Assembly: GCA_038212215.1 (NCBI GenBank)
Contig: JBBQUT010000001.1
Span: 1 to 64,000, forward strand
Direction: 5' to 3'
From: JALZAI01 sp038212215
Lineage (GTDB): Bacteria > Actinomycetota > Actinomycetes > Mycobacteriales > Jatrophihabitantaceae
DNA length: 64,000 bases
The notes beneath the pieces are model-generated. The model had not been told where the DNA came from. It did no database searches and saw only the letters and a list, made by a program, of their open reading frames with translations. How positions within the stretch are numbered: position 1 is the stretch's first letter; the number at the start of each line of letters is the position of its first letter. Of the stretch, positions 32,536 through 43,913 are shown piece by piece. The position numbers and the translations under genes were made by a program.

Positions 32536-32915
32536 CCCGCGTACGGGTCAGCGACAGGGGCGCCGCGGCGGTATGGGTGCTCGCATGTGCGGCCTTGCTG
32601 ATGACGTTCGCGGTGCTGACGAGTGTGCGGTCGCTGGCAGTGCTCGCCCGGCATCGAGCGGAGTCCGCCGCCGATCTGGCGGCCCTCGCCGCTGCGGGCC
32701 AGATCGGTATCGACGAGACCGGTATCTGTCCCGCGGCGGGCAAAGCTGCGGAGGCCAACCGAGCCGTACTGCGCTCCTGCGCCGCCGAGATTGCTCCGAG
32801 CGGGCGCAGCGGCGCGGTGCGGGTGCGGGTCAGCTTGAGCTTCGAGCTACCGCTCTTGGGCGAGCGATCCGCCACCGCAACCGCGCGTGCCGGCCGGATC
32901 GAGGTGCCTCCCTAG
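32532..32915 (+). CDS. TadG/Rv3654c-like secreted protein of the tad locus
   Basis: A 127-aa protein with D-R-G-A-A-A-V-W-V-L-A near residues 8-18 leading into one membrane helix, then the R-A-E-S-A-A-D-L-A-A-L-A-A-A segment near 42-56 that is characteristic of the actinobacterial TadE/TadG-like 'Rv3654c/TIGR03816' proteins. Two cysteines (in I-C-P-A near 66 and S-C-A-A near 84) could form a disulphide outside the cell. It overlaps tadE by 4 bp and ends the tad unit. Confidence 0.78.
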   Translation: MTRVRVSDRGAAAVWVLACAALLMTFAVLTSVRSLAVLARHRAESAADLAALAAAGQIGIDETGICPAAGKAAEANRAVLRSCAAEIAPSGRSGAVRVRVSLSFELPLLGERSATATARAGRIEVPP

Positions 32916-32989
32916 CCGTTATCCCGACGCGGCGCTGAAGGCGTTGACGATGCGCCAGGCCGAACCCCAACCCGCGGCAGCCTGAAACG

Positions 32990-35278
32990 TCACCCCGGCA
33001 GGTGGGCCAGCACCAGCTCGAGCAGGCGCACCGCGCCGTCTTTGTCCAGCGGGTCATTGCCGTTGCCGCACTTCGGTGACTGCACGCACGACGGGCACCC
33101 GGCGATGCATTCGCAGGCGGCAATCGCGTCGCGGGTCGCGGTCAGCCACGACGCGAGCGTCGCATGACCGCGCTCGGCGAACCCAGCGCCACCGGGGTGG
33201 CCGTCGTAGACGAACACGGTCGGCGAGCCGGTGTCGGGGTGCAGCGCGGTGGACACCCCGCCGATGTCCCAGCGGTCACATGTCGCGAACAGCGGCAGCA
33301 GCCCGATCGCGGCGTGTTCGGCGGCATGCGCCGCGCCCGGCACATCGGCTTGGACGAGGCCCGCTTCGTCCAACGCGTACTGCTCGATCGTGTACCAGAC
33401 GGCCCGGGTGCGTAGCTGCCGTGGCGGCAGGTCGAGCGGGTTATCGTCGAGGATTTCGTTCGTGCTGAGGCGCCTGCGCAGGTAGCCGACGGTGTGGTTC
33501 GTGACGTCCACCGTCCCGAAGAAGATGCCGAGCGGGCCGAAGACGTCGCCGGACGACACCGAGACGATCGCGATGTCGGTGATGTCGCGCGCCGAGGTGG
33601 TCCAGTCCGGCTCTTCGGCGTGGACGAGCGCCACCGACTCGTCGAGGTCGAGGGCGTCCACCACGTAGGACCGGCCCTGATGCAGGTACACCGCCCCCGT
33701 GTGGACGGTGCTGTGCGCGGCACCCGCGTCGACCGTCCCGATCACGGCGCCGTCCGCGCTGCCGACCACGCTCACCGGCGCACCGCCCGTGCCGCGGATG
33801 TCGGCGTGCGGGCGATCAGCGGACGTCCAGTACCAACCGGTCGGCCGACGGCGCAGCACGCCGGCGGTGACCAGCCGGTCGAGCACCGCCTCTGCAGCGC
33901 CGCCGCCGAACAGCGCCAGTTCGTCCGCGCGCAACGGCAGCTCTGCCGCGGCACAGCACAGCTGCGGGCCCAGGACATACGGGTTCGCCGGATCGAAGAC
34001 CGACGCCTCAACCGGACGTCCGAACACAGCGTCGGGATGATGGACGAGATAGGTGTCCAGCGGGTCATCGCGCGCGACGAAAACGACCAGCGACGCGGCC
34101 CCGGAGCGGCCGGCCCGCCCGGCCTGCTGCCACAGCGAGGCGAGCGTGCCAGGAAACCCGGCGAGCAGCACCGCGTCCAGCCCGCTGACGTCCAGACCCA
34201 GTTCCAGCGCGTTGGTCGCCGCCACCCCGAGCAGCTCGCCGGACGAGAGCGCGGCCTCGATCGAGCGGCGCTCCTCGGCGAGGTAGCCGGCTCGATACGG
34301 CGCCACCCGCGCTGCGAGCGGGCGCAGTCCCGCTTCGCGCAGGTGCCGCTGCGCGGTGAGCGCGGTGATCTCGGCACCGCGCCGCGACCGGACGAAGGCC
34401 AGCGTCCGGACGCCCTCGACCACCAGGTCGGCGAGCAGCCGGGCGGCCTCCGCGCCGGCGGTCCGACGCACCGGGGCGTCGTGCTCGCCGCGCAACGCCG
34501 TCAGCGGCGGCTCCCACAGCGCGAAGGTCGTCGCGCCGCGCGGCGAGCCGTCGTTGGTCACCGCAGTCACCGGTGCGCCGATCAGCCGGGCGCCCGCCAC
34601 CGCCGGGTCGGCGACCGTTGCTGAGGCGAGGACGAACGTCGGCGTGCTGCCGTAGATCTGGCATACCCGCCGCAGGCGGCGCAGCACGAGCGCGACGTGC
34701 GCCCCGAAGAGCCCGCGGTAGGCGTGGCACTCGTCCACCACGACGTAGCGCAGCCGGCGCAGGAACGACGCCCATCTCGCGTGGGCGGGTAGCACGCTGT
34801 GATGCAGCATGTCCGGGTTGGAGAGGATCCAGTTGGCGTGCGCTCGTACCCAGTCCCGCTCGCCGGTTGGCGTGTCACCGTCGTAGGTCGCCGCGCGCAA
34901 TCCGGTCAACGCGAGCGAGGACAGCGACCGCAACTGATCACCGGCGAGCGCCTTCGTGGGGGCGAGATACAGCACCCGGGCGCGGTCCTCGGCCAGCACT
35001 GTCGTCAGCGCCGGAAGCTGATAGCCCAACGACTTGCCCGAATCTGTCCCGGTAGCCACCACGACCGACGAGCCGGCGAACGCCAGCGAGGCGGTCTCGA
35101 CCTGATGCGTCCAGGGGCGCTCGACGCCGCGGGCGCCGAAGCGCATCCGCAGGACGTCCGGGGTCCACGCGGGCCAGTCCGCAGGCGAGCCGGGCCGCGC
35201 CGGAATGGACTCGACGTGCGCGAGCGGCTCGCCGTCGGTTGGGAAGCCGAGCAGCAGCCGCTCGAGCAACTCGTGCAT
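32990..35278 (-). CDS. DEAD/DEAH-box helicase with DUF1998 C-terminus (MrfA/Rv3649 type)
   Basis: This 762-aa superfamily-2 helicase has motif I T-G-T-D-S-G-K-S near residue 72, motif II V-V-D-E-C-H near 172, S-A-T near 222 and motif VI Q-x-x-G-R-A-G-R near 420. The C-terminal DUF1998 region holds a four-Cys cluster (C-x-C-x3-C-x2-C-x5-C around 730-745). Such helicases act in DNA repair, including mitomycin-lesion repair by MrfA in Bacillus. I use the ATG at 35278 (M-H-E-L-L-E-R-L) since homologues begin there. It is convergent with the tad genes, as Rv3649 is. Confidence 0.87.
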   Translation of the reverse strand: MHELLERLLLGFPTDGEPLAHVESIPARPGSPADWPAWTPDVLRMRFGARGVERPWTHQVETASLAFAGSSVVVATGTDSGKSLGYQLPALTTVLAEDRARVLYLAPTKALAGDQLRSLSSLALTGLRAATYDGDTPTGERDWVRAHANWILSNPDMLHHSVLPAHARWASFLRRLRYVVVDECHAYRGLFGAHVALVLRRLRRVCQIYGSTPTFVLASATVADPAVAGARLIGAPVTAVTNDGSPRGATTFALWEPPLTALRGEHDAPVRRTAGAEAARLLADLVVEGVRTLAFVRSRRGAEITALTAQRHLREAGLRPLAARVAPYRAGYLAEERRSIEAALSSGELLGVAATNALELGLDVSGLDAVLLAGFPGTLASLWQQAGRAGRSGAASLVVFVARDDPLDTYLVHHPDAVFGRPVEASVFDPANPYVLGPQLCCAAAELPLRADELALFGGGAAEAVLDRLVTAGVLRRRPTGWYWTSADRPHADIRGTGGAPVSVVGSADGAVIGTVDAGAAHSTVHTGAVYLHQGRSYVVDALDLDESVALVHAEEPDWTTSARDITDIAIVSVSSGDVFGPLGIFFGTVDVTNHTVGYLRRRLSTNEILDDNPLDLPPRQLRTRAVWYTIEQYALDEAGLVQADVPGAAHAAEHAAIGLLPLFATCDRWDIGGVSTALHPDTGSPTVFVYDGHPGGAGFAERGHATLASWLTATRDAIAACECIAGCPSCVQSPKCGNGNDPLDKDGAVRLLELVLAHLPG

Positions 35279-35369
35279 CGCGGCTCCGTGGATTCTGGTG
35301 TGGCATGCTGACCGGGAAATAGAGCGGCTCTCATCTTTCCCCGGCCCTCTGACTACGAGGTGGTTTGCG

Positions 35370-35726
35370 TTGGAGCTTTCCGTGTCGAAGCATGGCGACA
35401 ACGCCGTTGCGGTCGTCGCAGTAAGCGGAGAGGTGGACGTCTACTCCGCCCCAGCGTTACGCGATGGGCTCACCGAGTTGCTGGAGTCAGGCTCGAGTGT
35501 CGTCGTGGATCTCAGCGACGTCGACTTCCTCGACTCCACTGGGCTCGGTGCGCTGGTCGCCGCCCGCACCGCGGCAGCGGAGCGCGGCGCGTCGCTGCCG
35601 CTGGTCTGCACGCATCGGCGCATTCTGAAACTGTTCACGATCACTGGCCTGGACAGTGTCTTCCGAATCCACGCGAACGTGGCGGACGCCCTGGACGAAC
35701 TCGCCGGCTCCGCTCAGGAGGCCTGA
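35370..35726 (+). CDS. STAS-domain anti-sigma factor antagonist
   Basis: A 118-aa SpoIIAA/BldG-like protein. V-D-L-S-D-V-D-F-L-D-S-T-G near residues 45-57 contains the Ser (D-S-T-G) that is phosphorylated by partner anti-sigma kinases. G-E-V-D-V-Y-S-A-P near 22-30 is the usual N-terminal strand. A TTG start at 35370 follows GAGGTGG by a normal distance and gives family length. No kinase or sigma gene is adjacent; partners must lie elsewhere. It is upstream of, and on the same strand as, the pyrophosphatase gene. Confidence 0.85.
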   Translation: MELSVSKHGDNAVAVVAVSGEVDVYSAPALRDGLTELLESGSSVVVDLSDVDFLDSTGLGALVAARTAAAERGASLPLVCTHRRILKLFTITGLDSVFRIHANVADALDELAGSAQEA

Positions 35727-35885
35727 CCTTCGCCACGCTGACCCGCTTCGCCGCAAAGCAGCGTCTTTCGGGCTAGACTGCGCCCCATTGGTCCAGGGCG
35801 CGCGCGCAAGCTTTGCACCGCCCGGTACGTCCGCATTTGCCTGCATCGGCAGGGTGCGCTCGACACTTGACATTGGGGTACCTGC

Positions 35886-38192
35886 ATGACGCACCACTTA
35901 CTTGCCGCGCCCGGAATCACGAGCGGCCAGAAGGGCATCGTCGCGGTGATCGGCCTGATCGCGATCCTCGCGCTGGTGTTCGCCTACGTGCTCGTACGGG
36001 AGGTGCTGAGTGCGGGGCAGGGCACGCCGAAGATGCAAGAGATCGCCAAGGCCGTCCAGGAAGGTGCGGCTGCGTATCTGAACCGGCAATTCCGGACGCT
36101 GGCCGTGTTCGCGGTGATCGTTTTCGCGCTGCTGCTGCTGCTGCCCGTGAACGAGGGCGGGGCCAGCGTGCGGATCGGCCGGGCGATCTTCTTCCTGATC
36201 GGCGCCGTCTTCTCTGCAGCGGTCGGCTACATCGGCATGACGATGGCCACTCGCGCCAATGTCCGCGTCGCATCAGCGGCTCGCGACGGCGGAGCCGAGC
36301 GGGGCTTTCACATCGCCTTCCGCACCGGCGGCATCGTCGGCATGCTCACCGTCGGGCTGGGCCTGCTCGGCGCGTCGGTGGTGCTGTTCTTCTACAACGA
36401 CCACGCCCCGACCGTCCTCGAGGGTTTCGGTTTCGGTGGTGCGCTCCTCGCGATGTTCATGCGTGTCGGCGGCGGCATCTTCACCAAGGCGGCCGACGTC
36501 GGCGCCGACCTGGTGGGCAAGGTCGAGGCCGGTATCCCCGAGGACGACCCCCGCAACGCTGCCACCATCGCCGACAACGTGGGCGACAACGTCGGTGACT
36601 GCGCCGGGATGGCGGCCGATCTGTTCGAGTCCTACGCGGTGACCCTGGTCGCGGCGCTGATCCTCGGCCAGGCGGCGTTCGGCGCGAAGGGCCTGCTGCT
36701 GCCACTGATCATCGGCGCTATCGGCATCGTCAGTTCGGTGGTCGGCGTGCTCTCGACCAAGCTGCGCCCTGGGGACCGCACCGGCTTGGTGCCGATCAAC
36801 CGCGGCTTCGTGATCTCGGCGTCGGTGTCGCTCGTCCTTGTCGCGATCCTGTCCTTCACCTACCTGCCCAGCGACTTCAGCAAGTTCGCCGGCATCGACC
36901 AAGAGGTCCTTCGCTCCACCGGCAACCCCAAGATCATCGCCTTTGTCGCCGTCCTCATCGGCATCGTGCTGGCCGTGCTGATCCAGCAGCTGACCGGATA
37001 CTTCACCGACACGGTGCGGCGCCCGGTCAAGGACGTCGCCTCGACCTCCCTCACCGGCGCTGCCACCGTCATCCTGGCCGGTATCTCGCTGGGTCTGGAG
37101 TCAGCCGTCTACACTGCGACGCTCATCGCGTTGGCCGTGTTCGGCGCGTTCCTGCTCGGCAGCGGGTCGGTCGGTGTGGCGCTCTTCGCGGTCGCGCTCG
37201 CCGGTTGCGGGCTGCTCACGACCGCTGGCGTGATCGTCGCGATGGACACCTTCGGTCCGGTCAGCGACAACGCCCAGGGCGTGGCCGAGATGAGCGGCGA
37301 CATCGACGAGGTCGGTGCGCGCGTGCTTACCGATCTCGATGCCGTCGGCAACACCACCAAGGCGATCACCAAGGGCATCGCGATCGCGACCGCCGTGCTC
37401 GCGGCGACGGCGCTGTTCGGCTCGTTCACCCGAGCGATCGGGCAGGCATTCGTCAAGTACCACGCGAGAGGCGTCATCGACTTCCAGATCACGTCGCCGA
37501 ACCTGCTGGTCGGCGTCGTCCTGGGCGCCGCAGTCGTGTTCCTCTTCAGCGGCCTGGCGATCAGCGCAGTCGGCCGTGCCGCGGGACGAGTGGTGTACGA
37601 GGTCCGCGAGCAGTTCCGCGCGCACCCCGGGATCATGGACTACACCGAAAAGCCGGACTATGCGCGGGTCGTGGACATCTGCACGAAGGACTCGCTGCGC
37701 GAACTGGCGACGCCGGGCCTGCTGGCGATCTTCGCCCCGATCACCGTCGGCTTCGCGTTCGGCGCCGGCCCGCTCGCCGGCTACCTCGCCGGCGCGATCG
37801 GCGCGGGCGTGCTGATGGCGGTCTTCCTCGCCAACTCCGGCGGCGCTTGGGACAACGCCAAGAAGATGGTCGAGGACGGCAGCTACGGCGGCAAGGGCAG
37901 CGACGCGCACTCCGCCACCGTCATCGGTGACACCGTGGGCGACCCGTTCAAGGACACTGCCGGGCCGTCCATCAACCCGCTGATCAAGGTGATGAACCTG
38001 GTCTCGGTGCTCATCGCGCCGGCGGTCATCGAGGTCACCCTGGGCGATAACGCGAGCAAGGGCATCCGCTTTGCCATCGCGGCCGTTGCCTTCGCCATCA
38101 TCGTGGCGGCGGTCACTGTGTCGCGTCGGCGCAAGGTCTCGATGGGCGACACGCCGATCGACAGCGCTCCGGAGCGCGTTCAGGTCAGCTGA
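35886..38192 (+). CDS. hppA: Membrane proton-pumping inorganic pyrophosphatase, K+-independent type
   Basis: A 768-aa integral membrane enzyme with about 16 helices that couples pyrophosphate hydrolysis to H+ translocation. The catalytic region D-V-G-A-D-L-V-G-K-V-E near residue 206 and D-N-V-G-D-N-V-G-D-C-A-G near 230 holds the Mg-PPi-binding aspartates. G-N-T-T-K-A-I-T-K-G near 490 has Lys where K+-dependent enzymes have Ala, which by family knowledge indicates K+ independence and H+ specificity. A roughly 160-bp upstream gap separates it from the STAS gene. Confidence 0.94.
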   Translation: MTHHLLAAPGITSGQKGIVAVIGLIAILALVFAYVLVREVLSAGQGTPKMQEIAKAVQEGAAAYLNRQFRTLAVFAVIVFALLLLLPVNEGGASVRIGRAIFFLIGAVFSAAVGYIGMTMATRANVRVASAARDGGAERGFHIAFRTGGIVGMLTVGLGLLGASVVLFFYNDHAPTVLEGFGFGGALLAMFMRVGGGIFTKAADVGADLVGKVEAGIPEDDPRNAATIADNVGDNVGDCAGMAADLFESYAVTLVAALILGQAAFGAKGLLLPLIIGAIGIVSSVVGVLSTKLRPGDRTGLVPINRGFVISASVSLVLVAILSFTYLPSDFSKFAGIDQEVLRSTGNPKIIAFVAVLIGIVLAVLIQQLTGYFTDTVRRPVKDVASTSLTGAATVILAGISLGLESAVYTATLIALAVFGAFLLGSGSVGVALFAVALAGCGLLTTAGVIVAMDTFGPVSDNAQGVAEMSGDIDEVGARVLTDLDAVGNTTKAITKGIAIATAVLAATALFGSFTRAIGQAFVKYHARGVIDFQITSPNLLVGVVLGAAVVFLFSGLAISAVGRAAGRVVYEVREQFRAHPGIMDYTEKPDYARVVDICTKDSLRELATPGLLAIFAPITVGFAFGAGPLAGYLAGAIGAGVLMAVFLANSGGAWDNAKKMVEDGSYGGKGSDAHSATVIGDTVGDPFKDTAGPSINPLIKVMNLVSVLIAPAVIEVTLGDNASKGIRFAIAAVAFAIIVAAVTVSRRRKVSMGDTPIDSAPERVQVS

Positions 38193-38208
38193 CACACGGG
38201 CGGCGCCG

Positions 38209-38787
38209 ATGACACAGTTCTCGCTGTTCGGCGCGGCCGCTGCCGACCCGACGCTCGACGATCTCGACGGGGTGGTGCTGGCAGGCGGCCACTGGGGGCG
38301 CCAAGGTGCGCTTGCCCGGCTCTCGATCGTGGTCCGCGACGAGTGGCGCGCGCTCGCCCTCGCCGGCGAGTTCGCAGCACGGCGGTTCGCGGCCGACGAC
38401 GCCGTGATCGCGGCGGTGGACGGCTTTGGCGTCCGGACGGCCTTCAGCGCCGGACTGGTCGTCGTCGCGGAACGTTGGAGCCATGGGGCCAACCAGGGCC
38501 CGCCGACCGGGTTCGTGCTGACGCCGGGCGGCCTACGGCTCTGGGCCATCGCTGCCGGGCGCCGCGATCCCGCGGGCTACCTGCTCGGCACGGCCCGTCC
38601 GGACGATGCGGTGCACTTGTTGTGCGGGGCGCAGCTGTCCCGGCTCGGCGTCGGCGCGGTGTCGATAGCCGGACGCGGCGGCCCCGGCTGGCGGGTCACC
38701 TCGACGCGCCGCATCCGGCGGCTCGGGGAACTTGTCGGGGCTCCGCCCGCGGGCGGAGCGGGGGATTGGCCGCTGGGAATCGCCTGA
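38209..38787 (+). CDS. Conserved hypothetical protein between hppA and topA
   Basis: A 192-aa soluble protein beginning M-T-Q-F-S-L-F-G-A-A. It is rich in W-x and G-rich strands (V-L-A-G-G-H-W near residue 24, G-F-V-L-T-P-G-G-L-R-L-W near 103) and ends in a basic segment (S-T-R-R-I-R-R-L). It sits immediately upstream of topA, where Rv3647c stands in mycobacteria. No catalytic motif is recognisable. Function unknown. Confidence 0.75.
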   Translation: MTQFSLFGAAAADPTLDDLDGVVLAGGHWGRQGALARLSIVVRDEWRALALAGEFAARRFAADDAVIAAVDGFGVRTAFSAGLVVVAERWSHGANQGPPTGFVLTPGGLRLWAIAAGRRDPAGYLLGTARPDDAVHLLCGAQLSRLGVGAVSIAGRGGPGWRVTSTRRIRRLGELVGAPPAGGAGDWPLGIA

Positions 38788-38895
38788 CGGCGTGAATGTG
38801 TGGTTTGTTGACGTCCTGTACCGTCCGCGGCGAGCGGCTGCATCGTGCGATGGCGCACGGTCGCCGCTCGCTGGGTGCAACTGAGAGGAGTGGCG

Positions 38896-41610
<2,715 letters not shown>

Positions 41611-41619
41611 GCCCACGCG

Positions 41620-41662
41620 GCCGGCGGACGGGCGGGAGGGGGACTCGTCCCCGTCCGCCGGC
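41620..41662 (+). terminator. Strong hairpin after topA, probable terminator
   Basis: A perfect 13-bp stem, GCCGGCGGACGGG paired with CCCGTCCGCCGGC, closes a 17-nt loop 10 bp after the topA stop. No T-run follows, as is common in high-GC actinobacteria. It sits between topA and the convergent redox operon and may serve both directions. Confidence 0.75.
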
Positions 41663-41732
41663 GGCGCTGTACCGGGGCCCGCTCGAGCAGGGTTCCGGCT
41701 CCTTAAGTCAATCGTTCGCGCTGCCCAGCGGG

Positions 41733-41945
41733 TTACGAGCCGTCCGGCACGGATTCGACGAATACCGCGCGCCTTGGACACGCGGTCACCGCAGCGTTTG
41801 CCTGGCGCGCCCGGCGGCGATCGATCGGCGCCGAAACTATTATCGGAAACCCCCACGAATCGACCCGGACGAGGTCTGGCGCCACATGCGCGCACAGCCC
41901 CACCCCATCGCAGGCGACCGGGTCGATTCGCAGCCGCTCAGGCAT
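41733..41945 (-). CDS. 3Fe-4S-type ferredoxin
   Basis: A 70-aa electron carrier starting M-P-E-R-L-R-I-D-P-V-A-C. Cys in C-D-G-V-G-L-C (C-x5-C) and in A-C-P-R-R-A near residue 57 form the three-ligand pattern of [3Fe-4S] ferredoxins that serve cytochromes P450. Here there is no P450; its ATG overlaps the end of the NuoF-like gene by 8 bp, so it probably carries electrons for that protein. It is the last gene of a six-gene overlapping minus-strand operon. Confidence 0.85.
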   Translation of the reverse strand: MPERLRIDPVACDGVGLCAHVAPDLVRVDSWGFPIIVSAPIDRRRARQANAAVTACPRRAVFVESVPDGS

Positions 41946-43176
41946 AGCAACCGCCGCGCAGGTGCGCCGCCACGTCGTCGCGAAACGTCGCCAGCGCGCT
42001 GGTGACCATCGCGACCGCGCCGTCCGGATGATGGCACGCACCCCGTCCGTTGACCTCCTGCAGGAAGCGCTCCAGCCGGGCGGTGTCGCGCCGGCGCGCG
42101 GTGCAGTCGGCCAGCTCGGCGATCAGCTCGGCGATGTCGGCCAGGCCGAACAGGCACGGCCCGCACTGCCTGGCGCTGCTGTCGGCCAGGTAGCGGGCGA
42201 TCTCGGCGGCCCGGACGAGGCCGCACCGGCCTGCCCGCAGCGCCATCAGCACCCCGGCACCCAGCGACAACCCCCGGGCGCGTAGCCCGGCTTGATCGAA
42301 GCTCGTGCCGGCGAGTTCGGCAGTTGACGCCCAGCGGCCACCGTAACCGCCGAGCAACACCGCGCTCAGCGGGCCCGGACCGGTCACCGAGGCCACGATC
42401 GCGAGCAGATCCGCTCCCTCGTCCGCTTCGACGACGCTGCGGTGACCGTCGACGGCGACGGTGACCAGCACTGTCGGGGGCGGTTGCTCACCGCGCGCGA
42501 CGAGCGCCACGCGAGCGAGGGACTCGACGTTCTGCACGAGCGTGGGACGACCCTGGACCCCCGATTCGGCAGCCGGGACGCGTCGGAACATCGGCAGCGC
42601 CGGCCCGCCCGAGAGCGCCGAGACGATGCTGCTGGACTCCCCGCTCAGGTAACGGTGCGGTCCGATCTCGACCCGGACCGCCGGCTCGTCGAGACTCCCG
42701 GCCGCGCGCTCAGCCTGGGCCCGCGCCACGCTCCGGGCGACCGTGGTCGCGCCCTCGTGCAGCCAAAGCACTGCATCGGCGGCGCCGAGTGCTTCCGCTG
42801 CGCACACCAGGCCGTCCAGGACGAGGTGTGGACGCATCTCCAGCAGGGCAGCGTCCTTCGCGCTCAACGGCTCGCTCTCGGCACCGTTCGCCACGACGAC
42901 CGGGCGCTCGCGCCGCCACTCGGCAGCGTCGCGAACCCGCCGCCATTTGGCCGCGACCGGGAAGTGCGCGCCGCCCCGGCCGGCCAGAGCGCAATCGGCG
43001 AGGTCGGCGATCAACTCGGCTCCCGCCGCGCCGCGACTCGACGGCAGCCCGCCGAGGCGCGCCTGATGTGCGACCAAGGTTTCGGCGCGATGACGCGTCG
43101 AGCCGAACTCCGGGTAGTGGATCGTGCTCCCGAGTAACGGCTCCGGATCGCCGCTCGATCGCAGCACCGCGGTCAT
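41938..43176 (-). CDS. NuoF/RnfC-like NADH-binding flavo-iron-sulfur protein
   Basis: A 412-aa protein related to the NADH/FMN-binding subunit NuoF. Recognisable blocks are G-R-G-G-A-H-F-P near residue 68, V-A-N-G-A-E-S-E-P near 96, Y-L-S-G-E-S near 175 and P-T-L-V-Q-N-V-E-S-L near 212. The C-terminal cluster region reads S-A-R-Q-C-G-P-C-L-F-G where NuoF has E-S-C-G-x-C-T-P-C, so the first Cys is missing; a further Cys is in G-A-C-H-H-P. It presumably oxidises NAD(P)H and passes electrons to the ferredoxin and membrane protein encoded beside it. ATG 43176 overlaps the preceding stop (ATGA). A canonical nuoF is also present at 63282. Confidence 0.78.
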   Translation of the reverse strand: MTAVLRSSGDPEPLLGSTIHYPEFGSTRHRAETLVAHQARLGGLPSSRGAAGAELIADLADCALAGRGGAHFPVAAKWRRVRDAAEWRRERPVVVANGAESEPLSAKDAALLEMRPHLVLDGLVCAAEALGAADAVLWLHEGATTVARSVARAQAERAAGSLDEPAVRVEIGPHRYLSGESSSIVSALSGGPALPMFRRVPAAESGVQGRPTLVQNVESLARVALVARGEQPPPTVLVTVAVDGHRSVVEADEGADLLAIVASVTGPGPLSAVLLGGYGGRWASTAELAGTSFDQAGLRARGLSLGAGVLMALRAGRCGLVRAAEIARYLADSSARQCGPCLFGLADIAELIAELADCTARRRDTARLERFLQEVNGRGACHHPDGAVAMVTSALATFRDDVAAHLRGGCYA

Positions 43177-43913
43177 CGGCGCAACTCCGCGACTCGATCG
43201 GACGGCGTGCGTGCCGCATAGCGCGAGACGGCGACCAGCACGAGCAAGGCGCCGGTGCTCAGGTACAGCGCCAGCAGGGCAGGTGTGTCGCCGCCGCCGA
43301 GGACGCCGTGTATCCAGATCAGGACGAACGAGCTGGCGGCGACCTTGTGCAGCGGCCACCAGAGCCGGCGCGGTAGTCGACCGGCAGCCGCGGCTGACAC
43401 CCCGGCCAGCAGCGCCGTCCACACGCCCAGCAGGCCGAGCGTTGTTGCTACCGGACGGTAGGTCGAGCCCATCGGCACGAGAGCGCCGCTCCAGCCGACT
43501 CCGGCGTACTTGTCCGTGGCGAGCACGAACACGTGCAGGGCCGTGAAGCCGAGGGTGAAGACCGACAGGCCGATGTGGGCGCGGATGCGGTTGGCTGCGC
43601 TCGGACGGCTCACCCGGGCGCGCCACGGATGCGACAGCAGCAGCCCGAGAAGCACCAGTGCGGCAAAGAGCAGGTAGGCGCAGACGCCCGTGGCTCGGCC
43701 CAGGATCCAGGGCGCCATCTTGTTGCCGGCGAGATGCTGCCCCGTTCGGGCGATGAGCCAGCCGGCCAAGCCGAGGCTGGCGGCCGCGACGAGCGACCGG
43801 GCTGCCACGCGGCCTACCCTGATCGCCCTGCCCTCGCGCGGCGCAGTGCGCTCGCGGGCCGCAGTCTCGCTGTGTCCGAATGGCAGGCCGAGCAGCTCTG
43901 TGCGCTCACTCAT
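43173..43913 (-). CDS. Ferric-reductase-like haem-binding membrane protein
   Basis: A 246-aa protein with about six membrane helices and no flavin or NAD domain. Two His pairs sit on neighbouring helices, in R-A-H-I-G and A-L-H-V-F about 13 residues apart (near 108 and 122) and in P-L-H-K-V and W-I-H-G (near 188 and 203). This is the pattern of the bis-haem b core of FRD/NOX/MsrQ-type proteins. It should carry electrons across the membrane, with the NuoF-like protein and ferredoxin as cytoplasmic donors and exported partners as acceptors. ATG 43913 overlaps the ApbE gene end by 8 bp. Confidence 0.8.
   Translation of the reverse strand: MSERTELLGLPFGHSETAARERTAPREGRAIRVGRVAARSLVAAASLGLAGWLIARTGQHLAGNKMAPWILGRATGVCAYLLFAALVLLGLLLSHPWRARVSRPSAANRIRAHIGLSVFTLGFTALHVFVLATDKYAGVGWSGALVPMGSTYRPVATTLGLLGVWTALLAGVSAAAAGRLPRRLWWPLHKVAASSFVLIWIHGVLGGGDTPALLALYLSTGALLVLVAVSRYAARTPSDRVAELRR

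Noticed and set aside
36273..36902. Minus-strand frame inside hppA rich in His/Arg/Asp
   Set aside because: It mirrors codon bias of the pyrophosphatase on the other strand and carries no ribosome binding site.
38830..38871. Hairpin (GCGAGCGG/CCGCTCGC) in the topA leader as a riboswitch
   Set aside because: It is only 8 bp with a long loop, and competing small hairpins exist. No known riboswitch core is visible. In such GC-rich DNA this is weak.
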